A stretch of 48,308 bases of DNA from WVWN01 sp964563535. GTDB taxonomy: Bacteria > RBG-13-66-14 > B26-G2 > WVWN01. Made by a program: the position numbers and the translations under genes. Below are positions 15,403 to 22,200 of the stretch, piece after piece (positions within the stretch are counted from its first letter, which is position 1; each line of letters starts with the position of its first letter). The notes below the pieces were generated by a model that saw only the letters and a list, made by a program, of their open reading frames with translations, was not told the origin of the DNA and searched no databases. The DNA lies in assembly GCA_964563535.1 (NCBI GenBank), contig CAZLXP010000004.1:1-48308 (forward strand), read 5' to 3'.

Positions 15403-16839
15403 CTAGCCCTCGGCCCGCGCCTTGGCGACGATACCGCGCGCGAGGGCTCTCAAGGCCAACGCGTGGAAGGGTATCGTAAGGTACCAGTAGAGTCGCCCCC
15501 ATAGGCCGCGCGGATAAAAATACCCCGTCACCGCCAGCGCGTTTCCGTCTATCGCGAACTCGAGCCAACCCTTACCGGGGAGCCTCAGCTGGGCCGCCAA
15601 GAGAAGCCGCTTAGCCGGTTTTATATCCGCTACCTTCCAAAAGCCGAACGCGTCGCCGACGCGCAGCTCGCGCCGGTCCCGCCGGCCTCGGGACGCTCCC
15701 GGCCCGCCTACCAGCTTATCGGCAAAGCCGCGCAGCTCCCACAAAAAGTCGTAACCCATCCATCCGCTGTCGCCGCCGACGGCGGCCGCCTGGGCGAAGA
15801 CGCGGGCCGGCGCGGCGTCGCCTACGGGCGCGGCCCGCCGATACGCATATACCGCCTCCTCGACGCGCTCGAGGCGCTTGACGTCACACGTCACGTCGGC
15901 GCTCGAGTTGCACCACCGGCTTAGGACCTGGTTGTTTTCGATCTCGGCCAACGCCCGGGCAAGCGCCTCCCCGTAGGTAAGGGGTACGATTTGCGGGAAA
16001 TAAACCCGGGCGTTGTCGTTCTGCTTTACGGTCTCGGACTTCAGGCCCTCCACCAGCGCCGCGGCGACGCGGAACGGGACCGGCGTTAACAGCACTAGGC
16101 CGTACGCGGCTATCCGCGGCGCGAAGAACGGCAGCGGCACCAGCAGCCGTCGCAGGGCCATAACCCGGGCCGCGCCGGCCAGCATGTCGGCGAAAGTCAT
16201 GACGCCGGCGCCGATGTCCACTACCAAGTTACCCGACGCGCCTACGCCGCCGCCTGCCGCGAGATAGGCCAAGACGTCGTCTATGGCTATAGGCTCCGTC
16301 TGCGTGCGGACCCAACGCGGCATTATCAATATCGGCGCCTTCTGCACCAGGTTGCGGATTATCTCGAAGCTCGCGCTGCCCGAGCCGATGATAATGCCCG
16401 CCCGGAACCATATCGTCTGGATGCGGTCCGGCCGCGCGCTCAATACCTCGCCGGTCTCGATGCGGCTCCGTAGATGCCTGGACGCCGTTTCCCTCTCGCC
16501 CAAACCGCCGAGGTAGACGATGCGTTTAACGCCGGCGTCGACGCAGGCGTCCCGGAAGTTCTCGGCGCTTTGCCGGTCGAGCGCGGCGAAATCGCCGCGG
16601 GCCCCCATAGAATGTATCAGATAGTAGGCGACGTCCACGCCCTCGGCCGCCGCCGCGAGCGTCGCCGGGCGAAAGGTGTCGCCCTCGATTATCTCGACGC
16701 CGCCGGGCACCGCGTCCCCGACCTTGCGGGCGTTGCGGACGAAGAGCCTGAGCGATACGTCGTCCGCCGCTAAGAGCCGCTTTTGCAAACGCCGCCCTAT
16801 ATAACCCGTGGCGCCGGTCAACAGTATCCGCATAGCCAT
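15403..16839 (-). CDS. NAD(P)-binding Rossmann protein with C-terminal DUF2867
   Basis: 478 residues. Residues 1-300 are an atypical short-chain dehydrogenase/NAD(P)H-binding fold: ILLTGATGYIGRRL at the N-terminus gives the GxxGxxG dinucleotide site, YYLIHSMG lies where the catalytic strand should be, and VYLGGLGERETASRHLRSR follows. Residues ~310-478 form a DUF2867 domain (GGDSGWMGYDFLWELRGFAD, RVGDAFGFWKVADIKPAKRL, LWGRLYWYLTIPFHALALRA). This fusion is a known family with no defined substrate. Two ATGs (MAM) are possible starts. It is a single-gene unit divergent from the redoxin gene. Confidence 0.88.
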   Translation of the reverse strand: MAMRILLTGATGYIGRRLQKRLLAADDVSLRLFVRNARKVGDAVPGGVEIIEGDTFRPATLAAAAEGVDVAYYLIHSMGARGDFAALDRQSAENFRDACVDAGVKRIVYLGGLGERETASRHLRSRIETGEVLSARPDRIQTIWFRAGIIIGSGSASFEIIRNLVQKAPILIMPRWVRTQTEPIAIDDVLAYLAAGGGVGASGNLVVDIGAGVMTFADMLAGAARVMALRRLLVPLPFFAPRIAAYGLVLLTPVPFRVAAALVEGLKSETVKQNDNARVYFPQIVPLTYGEALARALAEIENNQVLSRWCNSSADVTCDVKRLERVEEAVYAYRRAAPVGDAAPARVFAQAAAVGGDSGWMGYDFLWELRGFADKLVGGPGASRGRRDRRELRVGDAFGFWKVADIKPAKRLLLAAQLRLPGKGWLEFAIDGNALAVTGYFYPRGLWGRLYWYLTIPFHALALRALARGIVAKARAEG

Positions 16840-16853
16840 ACCCCCATCCCACT

Positions 16854-16882
16854 ATAATACGAAACGGCGCTCGTAATTAAAA
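16854..16882 (-). promoter_or_regulatory. Possible promoter of the DUF2867 gene
   Basis: TATTAT (16859-16854) with a weak TTTTAA 17 bp upstream on the minus strand, in the shared divergent intergenic region. Confidence 0.3.
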
Positions 16883-16923
16883 ATAATGACTTCGGTTAAA
16901 AACCTCACGTACCGGTAATATAC

Positions 16924-16952
16924 TTGACCTTTAATATCATATATAATATAAT
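16924..16952 (+). promoter_or_regulatory. Promoter of the redoxin gene
   Basis: TTGACC, 17-bp spacer and TATAAT. The predicted start of transcription near 16959 leaves a leader of only ~11 nt before the GTG at 16970. Confidence 0.7.
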
Positions 16953-16969
16953 ATCGGTCGTGATTTATC

Positions 16970-18052
16970 GTGCTTAGGGTACTTTTATTGCCGGCCTTGC
17001 TTTGGGCCGCCGGCGCTTGTCAAGGGGGCCATATGTTGTCCGATAAGGCCGTCGGCGTCTACGCGCCGGAGTTCCCGGTTTACGCCGCGGGCCGATGGAT
17101 TAACTGGGCGCCGCTGAGGATTAAGGAGCTTCGCGGCCGCGTCGTCGTGGTCGACTTTTGGGAATACACCTGCGTCAACTGCATCCGGACGCTGCCGTAC
17201 GTTACGGAGTGGCATCGCCGATACGCCGACTACGGCGTCGTGTTCGTCGGCGTGCATACGCCCGAATTCAGTTTCGGCCGAGACCGCGCCAACGTCGCCC
17301 GGGCGGTCGAGGAATTCGGCATCGCGTACCCCGTCGTCCTCGACAACGATTACGAAATCTGGCGCGCGTACGCCAACAGCTACTGGCCGCGGAAATACGT
17401 CGTCGGCCGCGACGGCAAGATTATTTACGACCACGCCGGCGAGGGGGGCTACGCCGAAACGGAAAAGCTCCTTCAGAAGCTCGTCCGCGAGGAATACGCC
17501 GACGCCGAGCTGCCGCCGATAATGGCGCCCGCCCGGGCCGAGGACGCGCCGGGGGCCTACTGTTACCCCCGCACGCCCGAACTCTACTGCGGCTACGCGC
17601 GCGGCCGCTACGGCAACGTCGGCCCGCAGAGCCGAGACGCCGCGGCGCTATATAAAGACAACGCCCCGCACGCCGAAGGCCGCCTATACCTGAACGGCCA
17701 ATGGCGACTCGAAGACGAGCGGCTGACTTCCGCGGGCGCCGCGACCGCGCCGCGGGATAATTACCTCCTCGTGCCCTTCGCCGCCAACGAGATTAACGCC
17801 GTGATGGCCGCGCCGCCGGGCGAGACGGTCCGGGTCTATATAAATAAGGACGGCGCGCCGCTCGCCCCGGCGGACGCCGGCGCCGACGTCGCCTTCGACG
17901 AGCGGGGCGCGTACGTCGACGTGTCGGTGGGAAAGATGTACGTCCTGGTCGACGCCGCGCAGTACGGCGCGGGCGAACTCTCGCTGCACCCGGCGGGGCC
18001 CGGGGTCTCGTTCTTCGCGTTCACGTTCGGCTCGTGTGTCGCGAACTCCTGA
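16970..18052 (+). CDS. Secreted TlpA/DipZ-like redoxin with C-terminal galactose-binding-like domain
   Basis: 360 residues from GTG (no Shine-Dalgarno visible). The hydrophobic N-terminus (MLRVLLLPALLWAAGAC) is a signal peptide, possibly lipoprotein. Residues ~28-165 form a thioredoxin-like redoxin domain with WEYTCVNC (Cys68/Cys71), the TCVNC motif of the DipZ/thiol-peroxiredoxin-like family, plus WPRKYVVGRDGKIIYDHAGE. The C-terminal half (NAPHAEGRLYLNGQWRLEDE through YVLVDAAQYGAGELSLHPAG) matches the beta-sandwich that follows redoxin in mycobacterial DipZ. It is probably a periplasmic thiol-disulfide exchange protein. DipZ proteins also carry a CcdA membrane domain, which is absent here. 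It is monocistronic, with its own promoter and terminator. Confidence 0.87.
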   Translation: MLRVLLLPALLWAAGACQGGHMLSDKAVGVYAPEFPVYAAGRWINWAPLRIKELRGRVVVVDFWEYTCVNCIRTLPYVTEWHRRYADYGVVFVGVHTPEFSFGRDRANVARAVEEFGIAYPVVLDNDYEIWRAYANSYWPRKYVVGRDGKIIYDHAGEGGYAETEKLLQKLVREEYADAELPPIMAPARAEDAPGAYCYPRTPELYCGYARGRYGNVGPQSRDAAALYKDNAPHAEGRLYLNGQWRLEDERLTSAGAATAPRDNYLLVPFAANEINAVMAAPPGETVRVYINKDGAPLAPADAGADVAFDERGAYVDVSVGKMYVLVDAAQYGAGELSLHPAGPGVSFFAFTFGSCVANS

Positions 18053-18075
18053 CCTCCTCTCACCCCCCTTATACG

Positions 18076-18102
18076 AAGGCCGCCCTTCGCGGGCGGCCTT
18101 TT
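18076..18102. terminator. Bidirectional intrinsic terminator between the redoxin and NHL genes
   Basis: Stem AAGGCCGCCC/GGGCGGCCTT with a TTCGC loop, followed by TTTT on the plus strand. It lies between two convergent genes and can serve both. Confidence 0.8.
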
Positions 18103-18120
18103 ACGTAGCCGGTTTCATTA

Positions 18121-19089
18121 TTATCTGAACAGCGCCTTCACCTTGCCCAGCGACGCCGGCGCCACCGCCGGGTTCTCCTGTTGGAAGTACTGGACGCGGG
18201 CGTTGCGGAGGTCGGCGACGTAGACGCGCGCGTCCGACGGCAGCGCCGCGGCGACCGGGTCCGTGAACTCGCCGTCGCCCACGCCCTGCCGCCCCCATTG
18301 CCCCAGGTAACTCCCCGTCGCCGTAAAGAACTGCATGCGATGTCGGTCGGTGACGAAGACGCGACCGGCCGGCGAGACGGCGACGCCCACCGGCAGCGTG
18401 AACTGGCCGCTGCCGGTCCCGAAGGAACCCCATTTGCCGAGGAAACTCCCGGCCGCGGTGAAATATTCGACGCGGCGGTTGGTGCTATCGGTCACGTAGA
18501 CGTTGCCGTTCGGGGCGACGGCGCCGCCGCGCGGGTATAAGAATTGGCCGTTGCCGGCGCCCGCGGCGCCCCATTTGCCCAGGAAGCTCCCGGCGGCGTT
18601 AAAATATTGCACGCGGTCGTTGCCGGCGTCGACGACGTAGACGTCGCCGGCCGGCGCCGCGGCCACGCCCTCCGGGTAGCGGAACTGGCCGTCGCCGGCG
18701 CCTTCGGTCCCCCATTTACCAAGAAAACTGCCGCTCGAGGTGAAGTATTGGACGCGGTGGTTGAAAGAGTCGACGACGTAGACGTCGCCGTTGGGCGCGG
18801 CGGCGACGCCCACCGGGTTCTTGAACTCGCCGTCTCCGGCGCCCCCCCGACCCCACGCGCCGCGAAAACTACCTGTCGCCGTAAAGAACTGGACGCGGTT
18901 GTTGCCCGAGTCGACGACGTAAACCAGGTCGCCGGCGCCGACGGCCACGCCGGTGGGAAAAAGAAACTCGCCTTCGCCGGTGCCCTCCTTGCCCCATTTC
19001 CCTTCGTAAACGTACCGGGGGGGCGAGGCTAACGCTGCCAGCGGGACCAGCGCCGTTAATATGACCGACGCCGCCTTCGATTTTTTCAT
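18121..19089 (-). CDS. Secreted six-bladed NHL-repeat protein with C-terminal VAPAS tag
   Basis: 322 residues from ATG 19089, chosen because GGAGGAG lies just before it; an ATG 12 nt upstream overlaps that site. The signal peptide is MKKSKAASVILTALVPLAAL. Six NHL repeats follow, each of about 47 residues with the pattern GxGxFxxPxGVAxxPxGxVYVxDxxNxRVQxF (for example FKNPVGVAAAPNGDVYVVDS). This makes one closed six-bladed propeller. The last blade passes straight into AVAPASLGKVKALFR at the C-terminus. NHL propellers bind proteins, sugars or RNA; the ligand here is unknown. The near-identical blades suggest recent internal duplication. Confidence 0.9.
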   Translation of the reverse strand: MKKSKAASVILTALVPLAALASPPRYVYEGKWGKEGTGEGEFLFPTGVAVGAGDLVYVVDSGNNRVQFFTATGSFRGAWGRGGAGDGEFKNPVGVAAAPNGDVYVVDSFNHRVQYFTSSGSFLGKWGTEGAGDGQFRYPEGVAAAPAGDVYVVDAGNDRVQYFNAAGSFLGKWGAAGAGNGQFLYPRGGAVAPNGNVYVTDSTNRRVEYFTAAGSFLGKWGSFGTGSGQFTLPVGVAVSPAGRVFVTDRHRMQFFTATGSYLGQWGRQGVGDGEFTDPVAAALPSDARVYVADLRNARVQYFQQENPAVAPASLGKVKALFR

Positions 19090-19129
19090 AGTCTCCTCCA
19101 TTCTTTTAGGACGAATTTATACTAATCGG

Positions 19130-19159
19130 ATTATACCTTAGGGCGCCGAATAGCGTCAA
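19130..19159 (-). promoter_or_regulatory. Promoter of the NHL-repeat gene
   Basis: TTGACG (19159-19154), 18-bp spacer and TATAAT (19135-19130) on the minus strand, with a ~35-nt leader before GGAGGAG and the ATG at 19089. Confidence 0.7.
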
Positions 19160-19190
19160 TTACTTAAGGATAAAGGGAGGTAACTCGCCC

Positions 19191-19220
19191 TTGTAACAGT
19201 TTCGGCGTTTGTGGTAATAT
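19191..19220 (+). promoter_or_regulatory. Weak promoter candidate for the sprA-like gene
   Basis: TTGTAA, 18-bp spacer and TAATAT, ending 12 bp before the GTG start. An AAGGGA ribosome site lies between. A weak match. Confidence 0.3.
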
Positions 19221-19232
19221 TTATAAGGGAAA

Positions 19233-22200
19233 GTGTATAAGAAGCGCATAAAGGCGGCCGCGTGGGCGGTTACCGCCGCGCTCGCGGCCTATATGTTGTG
19301 GCCGGCGTGGGTCGCCGCCGTCGACGAATTCCTCGGCCCCCTCCCGGAGGAGGCCGGAGAGGTCGCGCCCGAAGAAGCGCCCGTCGGAGAGGTCGCGGCA
19401 GGCGAAAAGGCCGCGGCGGAAGAAACGGCGCCGCCGTTCCTACCCTACGGCGAGCGCGACGCCTGGCTCGACGCCGGGACCTTCGGCCTGGCCGACGAGG
19501 TCGGCGCGGCGTTCGCGGTCCATTTCCAGAGCTGGGTCCTGCTGGAGGACCTCGAGCCGGGGCCGTGGCTCGGCGACTGGCACGATATCGCGCGCGCCGC
19601 CCGCTACTACCGCGCCTCCGGCTTCGAGGCGCCCTTCGACCGCGACGTGATGGTAGACTCATACCGCGCGCTGCGCGAGGAGGAGGAGTTCTACGCCTGG
19701 GAGCAGGAACGCGGCCTCATCCCCGACGTCGAGTTAGGCCACGAGTCCGATATAAAGTTCGAGGGGCGCAAGCTCTTCACCGCCGGCTACTCCAAGACGA
19801 CGTATCCCGCCGGCAACCCGGGCCTGGGCGAGGGGCGCCAGCCCGCCGGCGACGTCACGATGGAGGGCGAGCTCCAGCTCCGCATNNNNNNNNNNATCGA
19901 GGGGACGGTCCTCCGCAAGACCCACGTCTACGTCGACTACGACGACACCCGCGAGAACGAGACCCGCAACCAGGTCTCGGTGGTCTACAAGGGCGACCCG
20001 GACGAGCTGGTCCAGGAGGCCGCGTTCGGCGACATCATGCTCTCGCTGCCGGCGACGGAGTTCGTCTCGTATTCGTCGAGCCGGGCCGTCTTCGGCGCCA
20101 AGGTGGATTTGAAATATAAATGGGCCCGCCTTATGGCCATAGCCTCGCGCGAGAAGGGCCAGACCGAGAAGGCCACGTTCACCGGCGGCGCCGAGCTGAC
20201 CAGCATCAACGTCGAAGATACCGGGTATACGAGCCGGAGATTTTTCCTACTGAATACATACCACGGTCCGTACCCGGAGGCTTTATTATACTTCGACACG
20301 CGCCGCATATACAAAGAGGGCGGCCAACCCAAAATAGAAGTATTCCTATATAACGGTACGTTTGTCTTCCCGCGAGGTAAGGATAAATATTTTTTAACCG
20401 CGTACGAATACAACGACAAAGACGGCAATAAAGAAGGACCGATTAAAACTGTTACATATATAAACGACGAGGCTTGCTTGAAACTGGCCAGCGGTACCGA
20501 CTACACGGTGGACGTCGAAAAAGGTATCCTGACTATCACCAGAACGTTGAACGACGCCGAAAGATTGGCAGTAGCTTATATAATCGAAGATGACGGGGGC
20601 CATTTAGTAAACCATATCGGTTATAATACGCTTGATAATAAACTTGCCTATAAGGAAGACCCCAGAGGAGGTTACAAAATCGAACCGCCTTTAAAATGTA
20701 TATGGAACGGACAGGACGGCGGGGACCTCCAACGCTACGAGCAGAAGGACTACTACTTCCTGGGGAGCACCAACATCAGGCCTACGTCGCTCGTCGTAAA
20801 AATATTGAACAAAAGCGGGAATGAAATTAACCCGGACACGGGAAATACTTTCCTCTACGATTACGGCCTCGACCATGATAATAACGGCCGCGTCGACTCC
20901 GAATTCCTAGATACTACGAACAGCTACCTCATCGTCCCGGACGTCGCGTACGATAAATATACCAAGGAATGGAAAAGGCGCGACAGAAACGGAGACGATT
21001 ATTTCGACAATTTACCTTTCGACTACGACGGCAGCGGCACGGTTGCCGGCGGTGACGCGTATAAACCGATAATCGATAGCCAACGCACCCTCCACTTCGA
21101 ATACCGGTCCGAGAAGCCGTCGTTCTTCCTGCGGGCCAACATCATCCCCGGCTCGGAGACGGTAACGCTCAACGGCAAGGTCCTGGTCCCCAACCAGGAC
21201 TACTGGCTCGACTACGACTCCGGCTTTTTGGAAATCCTCGCCGAGGGCGCCGACGACCCGGGCGCGGTACTGGAGGTCACGTACGAGTATAAGCCGCTCT
21301 TCGCGCTCCTCACCAAGTCGCTGGTGGGCGGCCGCTTCCAGTTCGGCCCCGACGACGACCGCTACCTCGGGACCACCCTCGTCGCCGAGTTCACCTCCAA
21401 GCCGCCGCGCGACGTCATCCCCAAACTGGAGGAGGCGCCGGCGGACCACCTCATCTTCGGCTCCGACGCCCGCTACCGCTTCTTCCCCGCGTTCATGACC
21501 AAAATGGCCGACGCCGTCCCGGGCGCCCATACCACCGAAGGCTCGTCGGTGGATTTCCAGGCCGAGTTCGCGCGCTCGCGCAAGGACGTCAATACCGTGG
21601 GCCAGGCCCTCATAGACGATATGGAGGGCGCGCGCCAGCTCACCACCGTATCGATGAGGGCGGAAGCGTGGAAACACGCCAGCGTCCCGCCCGTCGGCGG
21701 CCTGAACCAGGACAACCGCGGCAGCGCGCTCCTGACGTTAGAAACCAAACAGTGGTTCCTAAACGTAGTATACGAGGACTGGCCGAGCGACCGGCTCGAG
21801 GTCCTCACCATAAACGGCCTTCCGAACAAGCCGGGAGGGCCCGGGCCCGCGGGGTCCGGGGGCAACGTATACAAGTGGGCCGGGATCCACCGCGTCCTCT
21901 CGCCCACCGGCCTCGACTTCACCGAGGCGCGCTTCGACTACGTCGAGATAATGATGAAGCTCAACGACGTCAACGGCGGTACCCTCCACCTCGACTTAGG
22001 CGCGGTGGACGAGGACGCCGACGGCAACACGGTCATAGGCCAGGAAAAGTTGGACAAAAACGGAACGTTGACGCCGGAGGGGGATAAAAATGGGTATTGG
22101 TTCGATAACACTAAAGAACAGAAATACGGAAAAGGGAAATCCCCGACGCCGCCCGGCCACATAGCATTTAACGTTAACCACCCGAACGTCTTCGACTCGG

